From: Chromatiales bacterium
GTDB taxonomy: Bacteria; Pseudomonadota; Gammaproteobacteria; Chromatiales; Chromatiaceae
Direction: 5' to 3'
Assembly: GCA_028284585.1 (NCBI GenBank)
Contig: JANQRK010000115.1
Location: 1-43,500, forward strand
DNA: 43,500 nucleotides
Positions within the stretch are counted from its first letter, which is position 1. Each line of letters begins with the position of its first letter. Positions 8,399 to 16,479 of this stretch are shown piece by piece. Below the pieces are notes generated by a model that had not been told where the DNA came from, ran no database searches, and saw nothing but the letters and a program-made list of their open reading frames with translations. Both the position numbers and the translations under genes were made by a program.

Positions 8399-10272
8399 TG
8401 GACCTCTCGACACTGACCTTTACCGTCGTCGGCGCGACCTTCGCGCTGTACATCGGCATCGCCATCTGGGCCCGGGCAAGCTCTACGGGGGAATTCTATG
8501 TCGCGGGCAAGCACGTCCACCCGGTGGCCAACGGCATGGCCACGGCCGCGGACTGGATGTCGGCGGCCTCGTTCATTTCGATGGCCGGGCTGATCGCCTT
8601 CAACGGCTATGGTGCTTCGGTCTTTCTAATGGGCTGGACCGGTGGCTATGTGCTCCTGGCGATGCTGCTCGCGCCCTATCTGCGCAAATTCGGTAAGTTC
8701 ACGGTGCCCGAATTCATCGGCGAGCGCTATTACTCGCAAACCGCGCGCCTGGTGGCCGTGATCTGCCTGATCCTGGCCTCGGTGACCTATGTCATCGGTC
8801 AGATGAAGGGTATCGGGGTGGCCTTCTCGCGCTTCTTGGAAACCAGCTACGAGACCGGGCTCTACTCCGGTATGGGTATCGTCGCCATCTACGCAGTGCT
8901 CGGCGGCATGAAGGGCATCACCTACACCCAGATCGCACAGTACTGTGTGCTGATCTGCGCCTATACGATTCCGGCGGTGTTCATCTCACTCAACCTGACC
9001 GGCAGCCCAGCGCCGCAGCTGGGCCTGATCGGTACCATGGCAGACGGCTCCGGCCTGACCATGATGGAAAAACTCGATCAAGTGGTGACCGACCTCGGCT
9101 TCGCACAGTATTCCGAACAGGTCATGGGCTCGAAGCTCAATATGTTCGTGTACACCCTGTCACTGATGATCGGCACCGCGGGTCTACCGCATGTGATCAT
9201 CCGCTTCTTCACCGTGCCCAAGGTGAAGCACGCACGCAGCTCGGCGGGCTGGGCCTTGGTGTTCATCGCGCTCCTCTACACCACCGCCCCCGCGGTCGGT
9301 TCGATGGCCCGTTTGAATCTGACCGAGACCATCCAGACCGGTCCGGTTGGGGAAGAGACGGCCAATATTAAGATCGCCGAGGTCCCGCGCTGGATGACCA
9401 ACTGGCAAAAGACCGGCCTGCTCGACTGGGAAGACAAGAATGGCGACGGTCGCATCCAGTACTACAACGACGGTGGCCTAACAACTGCCGAACAGGCACT
9501 CGATGCGGCAATGGAAAGCGGACAGGACATCGAAGCCGCCAAGGCCAAGCTCGCAGCGGTTCAAGCCGCGCATGCAAAAACAGAGTTTGCGTCGCACGGC
9601 TGGGCTGGCAACGAGCTGACCAAGGTCGACAACGACATCATGGTGTTGGCCAACCCGGAGATCGCCGGATTACCGGACTGGGTGATCGCGATCGTGGTCG
9701 CCGGTGGGCTCGCCGCAGCCTTGTCGACTGCGGCCGGCCTGCTACTGGCGATCGCCTCGGCGGTATCACACGACATCCTCAAGGGCATGCTGGTGCGCAA
9801 TATCTCGGAGAAGGGTGAGCTGTTCGTCTCGCGCCTGTCGATGGCGGGCGCCATCATTCTGGCCGGCTATCTCGGTCTGCATCCGCCGGACTTCGCCGCG
9901 GGCACCGTGGCGATCGCCTTTGGTCTGGCCGCGAGCTCTCTGTTTCCTGCATTGATGATGGGTATCTTCAACAAACGGATAAATCGCACCGGCGCCATCC
10001 TCGGGATGATTTCGGGAATCGGCATCACCTTGCTGTATGTGTTCCAACACAAGGGGATCTTCTTCATCCCGGGCACCGCCTTTTTGGGGGACCTGCCACC
10101 CAACTGGTTCTTCGGTATTTCACCGAACGCCTTCGGTGCGGTTGGCGCCGCGGTGAACTTCACTGTGGCCATCTGGGTATCCAAGAAGACGGCCGCACCG
10201 CCGGCGCACATCCAGCAATTGGTCGAGGATATCCGCGTGCCCAAGGCCGCCAGCGCAAGCTCGGGGCAATGA
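8398..10272 (+). CDS. Sodium:solute symporter, VC_2705/ActP-like subfamily
   Basis: This 624-residue secondary transporter belongs to the SSS family, with about 13 hydrophobic helices. Recognisable family segments are FYVAGKHVHPVANGMATAAD near residue 30, SFISMAGLIAFNGY, the AVLGGMKGITYTQ block, and GLPHVIIRFFTVP. The subfamily carries acetate or related monocarboxylates, but the substrate cannot be read from sequence. Between two membrane helices (about 300-420) is a hydrophilic insert with an EF-hand-like loop, DKNGDGRIQYYN (346-357): Asp346, Asn348, Asp350, Gly351 and Ile353 fit, while position 12 is Asn instead of Glu. A charged Ala/Glu-rich helix follows. It overlaps the DUF4212 gene by one base and surely forms a unit with it. 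Confidence 0.9.
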   Translation: MDLSTLTFTVVGATFALYIGIAIWARASSTGEFYVAGKHVHPVANGMATAADWMSAASFISMAGLIAFNGYGASVFLMGWTGGYVLLAMLLAPYLRKFGKFTVPEFIGERYYSQTARLVAVICLILASVTYVIGQMKGIGVAFSRFLETSYETGLYSGMGIVAIYAVLGGMKGITYTQIAQYCVLICAYTIPAVFISLNLTGSPAPQLGLIGTMADGSGLTMMEKLDQVVTDLGFAQYSEQVMGSKLNMFVYTLSLMIGTAGLPHVIIRFFTVPKVKHARSSAGWALVFIALLYTTAPAVGSMARLNLTETIQTGPVGEETANIKIAEVPRWMTNWQKTGLLDWEDKNGDGRIQYYNDGGLTTAEQALDAAMESGQDIEAAKAKLAAVQAAHAKTEFASHGWAGNELTKVDNDIMVLANPEIAGLPDWVIAIVVAGGLAAALSTAAGLLLAIASAVSHDILKGMLVRNISEKGELFVSRLSMAGAIILAGYLGLHPPDFAAGTVAIAFGLAASSLFPALMMGIFNKRINRTGAILGMISGIGITLLYVFQHKGIFFIPGTAFLGDLPPNWFFGISPNAFGAVGAAVNFTVAIWVSKKTAAPPAHIQQLVEDIRVPKAASASSGQ

Positions 10273-10356
10273 CCAAGGGCGTTCGCCGAGGATAGACCTC
10301 GCTCGGCAAGCGGTGAGGCCAATCCTCGGGCAGGTTACGCCACACGCCGAGCACAC

Positions 10357-10959
10357 ATGGAAAAGAAGCCGCGCATCCACAAGACCCTGCTGCTACTGAT
10401 CCTAGTACTTGTGCCGCCGTTCTGGCTGTTGTTCACCGAACAGGGTGCGCGCGTCTCCGACAGCGCCTTGCTGTGGCTGCTTGGCGAGCAAGACATCCGG
10501 CTCAGCCTCGCGGAGCTCGACAGGGGTTTCACCCGATCGGACATCGTAGCGGTGTACCGCGAACACAGCTGGCAATGTAGGTCGCGGACCACGGCATTGG
10601 GGGATAGCCTGTGTGCGGCATCGATTGGGACCTTCAACGGCTTACCGGCGCGCCTGTTGATCTTCTATTTCCGCACCGACCAGCTCAGCGCAATGAAACT
10701 GATCTATCGCGTGCCTTATCACAAACAGATCCTGAGCCACTGCATCGCCAGCTTGGGACAACCCGACAACGTGGCCGCCGCAATCGCCGCAGGCCCCGCG
10801 GCCGATGCCGTCCTCGAGTGGCACCTGCCCAGCGGTACCTTGGTACTGAAAAAAACGCTCGGCGAACCCGACGAGCCGGCCCTGTTGTGGATCGCGACCC
10901 AGGCTGTACCGGGAACCACTGGCGCCCCCCGGCGCCAGCCCTCGGCCGCGACTAGCTGA
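10357..10959 (+). CDS. Hypothetical membrane-anchored protein
   Basis: This 200-residue protein is not recognised. It has one N-terminal membrane helix (about 9-27, LLLLILVLVPPFWLLF) after a basic start, so the rest is probably periplasmic. That part contains three cysteines (in WQC, SLC and SHC) and aromatic strands around FYFRTDQLSAMKLIYRV, suggesting a small mixed fold. The last 20 residues are low complexity. No clear Shine-Dalgarno sequence precedes the ATG. It follows the symporter by 84 bp on the same strand. Its 3' end overlaps the convergent NUDIX gene by 8 bp. Confidence 0.65.
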   Translation: MEKKPRIHKTLLLLILVLVPPFWLLFTEQGARVSDSALLWLLGEQDIRLSLAELDRGFTRSDIVAVYREHSWQCRSRTTALGDSLCAASIGTFNGLPARLLIFYFRTDQLSAMKLIYRVPYHKQILSHCIASLGQPDNVAAAIAAGPAADAVLEWHLPSGTLVLKKTLGEPDEPALLWIATQAVPGTTGAPRRQPSAATS

Positions 10960-11521
10960 TCCGTCGTACGCTGTAGTTTCCCGCGGCGCCTTCGCGAATG
11001 ATGTCGAGCATATGTACCGGAAACACCCCCTGGGCGCGATCGGAGAAGTACAGCTTCAATGCCTCGGTCACGGTCGGAAAGGCCATCTCATCCCAGGGCA
11101 TATCGGCCTCTGCGAGCAGCTCGACCTCGAGACTCTCTGCACCCGGCGAAAAATCCAGGTCGAGCAGGCGGCCGCGAAACAGCAAATACACCTGGCTGAT
11201 GTGCGGTAGGTTGACGGTAACGAACAGGTCGTCGATTTCTACCCGTGCATTGGCCTCTTCGAGGGTCTCGCGCAATGCCGCCTGGTAGGTGGTCTCGTCG
11301 TTCTCCATAAAACCGGCCGGCACCGTCCAGCGACCCAGGCGCGGTTCGATGGCGCGCCGACACATCAGCACCCGGTCTTCCCAGGCGGCGATGCAACCGG
11401 CGACTACCTTGGGGTTGCGGTAGTGCACGATGCCGCAGTGATCGCATATATGGCGCGGCCGATTGTCACCTTCAGGGACCCCAACGCGCACACCCGCACC
11501 ACAGACACTACAGAATTTCAT
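10952..11521 (-). CDS. NUDIX hydrolase with N-terminal zinc ribbon
   Basis: This 189-residue protein opens with a zinc-ribbon pair, CSVCG (residues 4-8) and CDHCG, followed by HYRNPKVV, the layout seen in NudC-like and ADP-ribose pyrophosphatase-like NUDIX enzymes. The NUDIX box is complete: G-F-M-E-N-D-E, then RETLEEA, fitting G-x5-E-x7-R-E-x2-E-E. Such enzymes hydrolyse nucleoside diphosphates linked to another group; the substrate is not determined. It is shorter than NudC (about 260 residues) and lacks its N-terminal domain. Its 3' end overlaps the preceding plus-strand gene by 8 bp, and its 5' end faces the ppx promoter region. Confidence 0.88.
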   Translation of the reverse strand: MKFCSVCGAGVRVGVPEGDNRPRHICDHCGIVHYRNPKVVAGCIAAWEDRVLMCRRAIEPRLGRWTVPAGFMENDETTYQAALRETLEEANARVEIDDLFVTVNLPHISQVYLLFRGRLLDLDFSPGAESLEVELLAEADMPWDEMAFPTVTEALKLYFSDRAQGVFPVHMLDIIREGAAGNYSVRRIS

Positions 11522-11670
11522 CGGCCTTCCACTTGGTTCTGGTGCATGATATCAGCCGCCGACCAACAGCCAGACTCAGTTGGCGAGAGATCCACCCACG
11601 CCAAGGCCACCACTGCTGACCGTGCTCACCGCAAACCACGCGGCCCGCTCAATGCCCCACCGCGTGCCAC

Positions 11671-11700
11671 AACAATTGTTCTCCTGCCCACCTCGGCAGG
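11671..11700. promoter_or_regulatory. Small palindrome plus hairpin in the NUDIX-ppx intergenic region
   Basis: AACAATTGTT (11671-11680) is a perfect 10-bp palindrome. CCTGCC (11683-11688) pairs with GGCAGG (11695-11700). The pair lies 40-70 bp before the ppx start, in a 219-bp divergent region that otherwise shows nothing. An operator or a leader hairpin is possible; no family match is claimed. Confidence 0.25.
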
Positions 11701-11740
11701 TTAGCATTGGCGCTACCACAAGACCTCCCGTGCCCTGGGC

Positions 11741-13252
11741 ATGAACGAATCAGAAACAAGCTCCCACGTGCCCGATACAGTCGCTGCCGTCGACCTAGGC
11801 TCGAATAGCTTTCACATGATCGTCGGCCGGCTCGACAACGAGCAGCTGGTGATCGTCGATCGCATGCGCGATACAGTCCGTCTAGGCGGCGGCCTGTTAG
11901 CGGACAAAACGCTCAGCCCCGAGGCCCAGGAACGCGCACTGGATACGCTGTCCAAGATGGGCCAGCGCCTGCGCACACTGCCGCACAACGCGGTACGTGC
12001 GGTGGGCACCAACACGATGCGCCAGATCCGCGATGGTGGGGCCTTCCTGAAGGCCGCCGAGGAGGCGCTGGGGCATCCGATCGAGATCATCAGCGGCCGC
12101 GAAGAGGCACGCCTGGTCTATCTCGGCGTGGCGCATGGCCTGGCCGCCGCGGACCAAACCCGCCTGGTCGTCGACATCGGTGGCGGCAGCACTGAACTGA
12201 TCCTGGGCGAGGGCTTGGTGACACGCGAGCGTGAGAGCCTGTTCATGGGGTGCGTCAACATGACCGGACGCTTTTTTGCCGATGGCAAGATCAGCGAGCA
12301 GTCGATGGAACGCGCGATCTTGGCCGGTCGAGTCGAACTGCAGCCGGTGCGGCGTATGTTTCAGTCCAGCCAATGGGCATCTGCTGTCGGCAGCTCGGGC
12401 ACGATCAAAGCGATTCAGCGGATCGCCGTGGCCAATGGCTGGAGCGAAGAGGGTATCAGCAAGGGAGCGCTGAAGAAGCTGCGGCGTGCCTTGACCGATG
12501 CCGGTGACAGCCAGAGCGTCGCGTTAGACGGGTTGGCCGACGACCGGCGGCCGGTGATCGCCGGCGGGGTTGCCGTGCTAAGCGCAATATTCAGCGCCCT
12601 GAATGTCGAGCACATGCAGGTCTCCGAGATGGCACTGCGCGAAGGGCTGCTGTACGAACTGGTCGGCTATATCCAGCACCGCGACGTCCGCGACTCGACC
12701 ATCCAGGCCTTCATGCAGCGCTTCGGGATCGACCGTGATCAGGCCAGCCGCGTCGAAACCACTGCCCACTCTCTGCTGCGGCAAGTCGAGGACAGTTGGG
12801 AACTCGGTGATCCCGAGTTTGCCCTGATGCTGAACTGGGCCAGCCGCCTGCATGAGATCGGACTGGCCATCGCGCACAGCGGCTTTCACAAGCATGGCGC
12901 CTATATCCTCGCCAATGCGGACCTGCCGGGCTTTACTCGGCAACAGCAAGACCTGCTTGCGGCACTGGTGCGGACCCATCGACGCAAGTTCAGCAATGCC
13001 GAATTCGATGGGCTGGCCCCGTCGCGGGCCGAGCGCGCCAAACACCTTGCGATATTGTTACGTCTGTCCATATTGATGCATCGCGGGCGCAGCGGCAGTC
13101 AAAAGCCGCCGATGAAGGTCACCGCCGCGGACACGACCATTGAGATCCGTTTCCCCGATGGCTGGCTGGCCGAACACCCGCTGACCGAGACCGAGATCGC
13201 CCGCGAGGCCGAGTACCTGCTGAGCGCCGGATTCGCACTAGAATATGCTTAG
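11741..13252 (+). CDS. ppx: Exopolyphosphatase / guanosine pentaphosphatase family protein
   Basis: This 503-residue member of the ASKHA-fold Ppx/GppA family releases phosphate from polyphosphate ends or converts pppGpp to ppGpp. Nucleotide-binding motifs are visible: DLGSNSFHMIVGRL near residue 19, GTNTMRQI, the phosphate loop VVDIGGGSTELILGEG and VGSSGTIKAI. The C-terminal 190 residues form the helical HD-like domain (HEIGLAIAHSGFHKHGAYIL, then ALVRTHRRK). Length fits E. coli Ppx (513). No strong Shine-Dalgarno sequence is seen; GTG codons just downstream are alternative starts. It stops in TAGTGG, and an open frame of the next gene overlaps this stop. It is not linked to ppk here; the pst operon lies 17 kb away. 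Confidence 0.93.
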   Translation: MNESETSSHVPDTVAAVDLGSNSFHMIVGRLDNEQLVIVDRMRDTVRLGGGLLADKTLSPEAQERALDTLSKMGQRLRTLPHNAVRAVGTNTMRQIRDGGAFLKAAEEALGHPIEIISGREEARLVYLGVAHGLAAADQTRLVVDIGGGSTELILGEGLVTRERESLFMGCVNMTGRFFADGKISEQSMERAILAGRVELQPVRRMFQSSQWASAVGSSGTIKAIQRIAVANGWSEEGISKGALKKLRRALTDAGDSQSVALDGLADDRRPVIAGGVAVLSAIFSALNVEHMQVSEMALREGLLYELVGYIQHRDVRDSTIQAFMQRFGIDRDQASRVETTAHSLLRQVEDSWELGDPEFALMLNWASRLHEIGLAIAHSGFHKHGAYILANADLPGFTRQQQDLLAALVRTHRRKFSNAEFDGLAPSRAERAKHLAILLRLSILMHRGRSGSQKPPMKVTAADTTIEIRFPDGWLAEHPLTETEIAREAEYLLSAGFALEYA

Positions 13253-13329
13253 TGGGCGAAGGTTCGACCACCAATCGGGAGCAAGATCCAGAGCGGGTTG
13301 GACACCGCCAAGGAAACGCCGACAGAGAC

Positions 13330-14262
13330 ATGCCGATGAAGCAAGCGGTCGGGACCGCACGCCACTACGCGGTGCGTCGGGTCAATCCATTCCGAGGTGT
13401 GTTGCAGGTAGTAGAAATCGCCGACGCCCGTGCGTACAGCACGCATGGCGACGACTGGCAGATTCAAGTGTTGGCCAGGCGTCCAGATACGACCTGGCGC
13501 AGCTTCGGCGACATGCCAGCGATCGAACAGTACTTCCACTTCGGGCTATGGGACAGCGATAGAGGCCTGCACGGCGTGCGCGCCAACCCGGTACTGGATA
13601 TCGGTCGAATGAACGCCGCCGCCGAGCGACTGGCACACGCGCTGCGCCCCTTGGTCGATCAACTGCCCTTCCCACTGGTCGACGCTTATGAATGTTGGTC
13701 GACCGACCATCGGGGTGCGCCGGTCGCGCTACTCGCCACCACCGAACAGCGGCAGCGCCTGGACGATATCCGGCCCAGTCACTGGCAAGCAACGCAGCTC
13801 AGCGATCACGGCTTCGTCTCGGCGGCCCTGCTCGAACGCGGCGTACCGGCTGCCAATGACGGCAGTGCGCGCCACCATGCCGAACGGCTCGAGCGCCAGG
13901 TAAGACGGCTCGGACAGCGCCAGGCCTGGTTCGAGCGCTCACCCTCAGGTGCCGGTCGGCTGCTCCAGGCGAATTTTGCACCGGACGACCTGCCGGCCGA
14001 CGCCTTTCCTCCGCTCGGACTCAAGAGCCACTGGGAGGATCCCGAAACCCAGGCGCTGGCAGCAGACTACTTCGCCTGGCAAGCACCGCGACTGCTCACA
14101 CTGCAAGGCATCGACGACCAACAGCGGCGGTACTTGGAAGGACTCGCCTGCCGTCGCGCAGTCGAGCTATCGGCGAACTATCGCCTGATCCCCCGTATCC
14201 TCGACAAAGCAAGGATCGAGGCGGCGCGGGTCGAGGCGAGATTGCGCGTCGCGGCGTCCTAG
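13330..14262 (+). CDS. Conserved-looking hypothetical protein downstream of ppx
   Basis: This is a 310-residue soluble protein of unknown function. It has no signal peptide or membrane helix. The N-terminal 80 residues look like a beta-rich domain (YAVRRVNPFRGVLQVVEI, DWQIQVLARRPDTTW), the middle has aromatic-rich YFHFGLWDSDRG and VDAYECWSTD, and the C-terminal third is helical and arginine-rich. The frame is open back to a GTG at 13252 that overlaps the ppx stop. That alternative would add 26 residues of low-complexity, weakly coding sequence, so I prefer the ATG at 13330 or 13336. Coding potential is supported by strong third-position GC. Position suggests cotranscription with ppx. Confidence 0.7.
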   Translation: MPMKQAVGTARHYAVRRVNPFRGVLQVVEIADARAYSTHGDDWQIQVLARRPDTTWRSFGDMPAIEQYFHFGLWDSDRGLHGVRANPVLDIGRMNAAAERLAHALRPLVDQLPFPLVDAYECWSTDHRGAPVALLATTEQRQRLDDIRPSHWQATQLSDHGFVSAALLERGVPAANDGSARHHAERLERQVRRLGQRQAWFERSPSGAGRLLQANFAPDDLPADAFPPLGLKSHWEDPETQALAADYFAWQAPRLLTLQGIDDQQRRYLEGLACRRAVELSANYRLIPRILDKARIEAARVEARLRVAAS

Positions 14263-14512
14263 CGCTGGTGCGGTTAGCGATCCAGCCAGCGCCCTCCAGC
14301 CGACGAGTGCGTCGACTGGCAAGATTGGCCCCCTCGTCGCAACCCGCCGCATAGTTGGCACAAAGTCGGATGAATGCGCCGCTGCCGAAGGCAACTGTTA
14401 AACTAGCGAGCAAATTCCCCGCCAATCCGTGGCTCGTATGCAACAGGCAATAGCCCGTACACTGCGATCAGAAGGCGGCGAAGTTGGCCGCGCACGAAGG
14501 GGATAAGGATCC

Positions 14513-15595
14513 TTGGCTCGACCCGATCTACAGACGTTTCAACATGGCCAGCCGGCGCGCATCGGCGTTTTATTGGTCAACTTGGGTTCGCCAGAGAGCC
14601 CAGAGCGCCCCGCCGTGCGCCGCTACCTCAAGGAATTCCTCTGGGATCCACGGGTTGTCGAGATAGCGCGGCCGCTGTGGTGGCTGGTGCTCAATGTGAT
14701 CATTCTGAACACCCGCCCCGGTCGCTCGGCGAAGGCCTACCAGAAGGTCTGGACCAAAGAGGGTTCGCCCTTGCTGCACTACTCGGCCCTGCAACGTTCG
14801 GCGCTGGCCGATGCACTGGCAACAAAGTTCGGCAATGACATAACCGTCGGGCTCGGGATGCGCTACGGCAAGCCCTCGATCCGATCGGCGCTAGAAGAAT
14901 TGCTCGACGCCGGCGTGCGGCGTCTATTGGTCTTACCGCTGTATCCCCAGTATTCGGCCACCACGACGGCCTCGATATTCGATGCGGTCTCCGAGGCACT
15001 GCGCGATTGGCGCTGGTTGCCGGACTTCCGCTTCGTAAACCACTACCACGATGATCCGGCCTACATCCAGGCCTTGGCCAATAGCGTACGGCAACACCGC
15101 GCACAGCATGGTGATGCCGAGCGACTGTTGCTGTCCTTCCACGGCATCCCTGAGGAATACTTTCACAAGGGCGACCCTTACTACTGTGAATGCCAAAAGA
15201 CGGCGCGCCTGCTGGCCGAGGAGCTAGAGCTAAAGGAGTCACAGTGGCAGATCAGTTTTCAGTCGCGCCTCGGGCCAAAGAAGTGGCTCCAGCCCTACAC
15301 CGATCACACGCTCGCAGCCTTGGCCAACAATGGCGTCAAATCGGTGCAGGTCTTTTGCCCCGGGTTCTCGGCCGACTGCCTAGAAACACTCGAGGAAGTT
15401 GCAATGGAGAACCACGATGTGTTCAAAGAAGCCGGCGGCGAGCGCTACGAATACATCCCCTGCCTCAACGATAGTCCGGCGCACATCGAGATGCTCGCGG
15501 GACTGGTCGAGCAACATACCCAAGGCTGGCAAACCTACACGAATGAGCCGCATATGATCCTGCAGCGCGCTGCTGCTCAGGGGGCGAGCCGCTAA
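14513..15595 (+). CDS. hemH: Ferrochelatase
   Basis: HemH inserts ferrous iron into protoporphyrin IX, the last step of protoheme synthesis, at the membrane surface. The 360-residue protein begins with the typical GVLLVNLGSPESP segment at about 18 and has YGKPSI and LVLPLYPQYSATTTAS. It also has the catalytic-histidine motif LLSFHGIPEEYFHKGDPY, and GFSADCLETLEE, which carries the conserved glutamate. The start is a TTG at 14513, with AAGGGG at 14497-14502 and AAGGA at 14505-14509; no in-frame ATG precedes the conserved region. A 250-bp gap upstream probably holds its promoter. Two small plus-strand genes follow at 14-bp gaps. Confidence 0.94.
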   Translation: MARPDLQTFQHGQPARIGVLLVNLGSPESPERPAVRRYLKEFLWDPRVVEIARPLWWLVLNVIILNTRPGRSAKAYQKVWTKEGSPLLHYSALQRSALADALATKFGNDITVGLGMRYGKPSIRSALEELLDAGVRRLLVLPLYPQYSATTTASIFDAVSEALRDWRWLPDFRFVNHYHDDPAYIQALANSVRQHRAQHGDAERLLLSFHGIPEEYFHKGDPYYCECQKTARLLAEELELKESQWQISFQSRLGPKKWLQPYTDHTLAALANNGVKSVQVFCPGFSADCLETLEEVAMENHDVFKEAGGERYEYIPCLNDSPAHIEMLAGLVEQHTQGWQTYTNEPHMILQRAAAQGASR

Positions 15596-15609
15596 TCGCC
15601 GAGTTCGAC

Positions 15610-16056
15610 ATGGCAGAGAAATCCTCTTTGAGTCATCTCCTCGTCGCCCTGCAGTTTGGCGCAGTGGCCGTGATCGTCTGGCCGTTCTTCACCCAGCCCG
15701 ATGGACGACTGCCCTGGTTGGCTATGAGCGCGCTCGGCCTGGTGATCGGCGCCTACACCGTAGCGCACAACAAACTGGGCAATTTCGGGATTTACCCAGA
15801 ACCGCTGCCCGAGGCCCAACTGATTACCACTGGGCCCTACCGTTGGGTCCGGCACCCGATGTACACCAGTCTGTTGCTGGTGATGCTGGGGATCGCGCTG
15901 TACCGCGCCGCTTGGCCCAACTACCTCGGCCTACTGCCGCTGATCGCCGCGCTGTTCGGCAAGATGCAGCGCGAAGAGGCCTATCTGTGTAACAAGTTCG
16001 AAGCCTATTCGGACTATGTCAAACGCACCCACCGGCTGTTCCCTGGCATCTACTGA
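15610..16056 (+). CDS. Isoprenylcysteine carboxyl methyltransferase-like membrane protein
   Basis: This 148-residue protein has four probable membrane helices. The family signature is in its second half: TTGPYRWVRHPMYTS (about 78-92) followed by a hydrophobic helix and REEAYLCNKFEAYSDYVKRTHRLFPGIY. This is the SAM-binding region shared by ICMT and phospholipid methyltransferases. Bacterial members of this size have no confirmed substrate. The gene lies 14 bp after hemH and 14 bp before the DUF971 gene, so the three probably share a transcript. Confidence 0.85.
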   Translation: MAEKSSLSHLLVALQFGAVAVIVWPFFTQPDGRLPWLAMSALGLVIGAYTVAHNKLGNFGIYPEPLPEAQLITTGPYRWVRHPMYTSLLLVMLGIALYRAAWPNYLGLLPLIAALFGKMQREEAYLCNKFEAYSDYVKRTHRLFPGIY

Positions 16057-16070
16057 GTGAGCGACGCTGC

Positions 16071-16469
16071 ATGAGCGACCGCCCCAGGCCAACCGATATC
16101 GTGCTGCATAGCAGGTCTCATTTGCTCGAGCTCACCTTCGACGATGGCGCACACTTCACTCTGCCTTGTGAGCTACTGCGGGTCTACTCGCCGTCTGCCG
16201 AAGTACGCGGCCACTGGGGACGCAACGCCAAGCTCCAGATCGACAAGCAGGATGTCAATATCACCCAGATCACCCCGGTCGGGGCCTATGCAATCAAGAT
16301 CCACTTCGACGACGGCCATGATTCGGGGTTGTTCGACTGGGGCTACTTGTACGACCTGGGGCGCAAAAAAGACATCTATTGGAATCAGTATCTGCAGAGA
16401 CTGGCCGAGGCCGGGCAGCTGCGCAAGGCCCCGAGCTGGACGCCACCAGATGACGACACAAGCCCATAG
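16071..16469 (+). CDS. DUF971 family protein
   Basis: This 132-residue soluble protein matches the DUF971 (gamma-butyrobetaine hydroxylase N-terminal-like) pattern. It opens with HSRSHLLELTFDDGAHFTLP and has LRVYSPSAEVRGH, then PVGAYAIKIHFDDGHDSGLFDWGYL near the end. Stand-alone bacterial members are often near iron-sulfur or ubiquinone genes; function is unproven. The usual zinc ligands of the eukaryotic N-terminal domain are not all present. It is the last gene of the hemH group and meets the convergent GGDEF/EAL gene 10 bp downstream. Confidence 0.85.
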   Translation: MSDRPRPTDIVLHSRSHLLELTFDDGAHFTLPCELLRVYSPSAEVRGHWGRNAKLQIDKQDVNITQITPVGAYAIKIHFDDGHDSGLFDWGYLYDLGRKKDIYWNQYLQRLAEAGQLRKAPSWTPPDDDTSP

Positions 16470-16479
16470 GCAATTGGCC

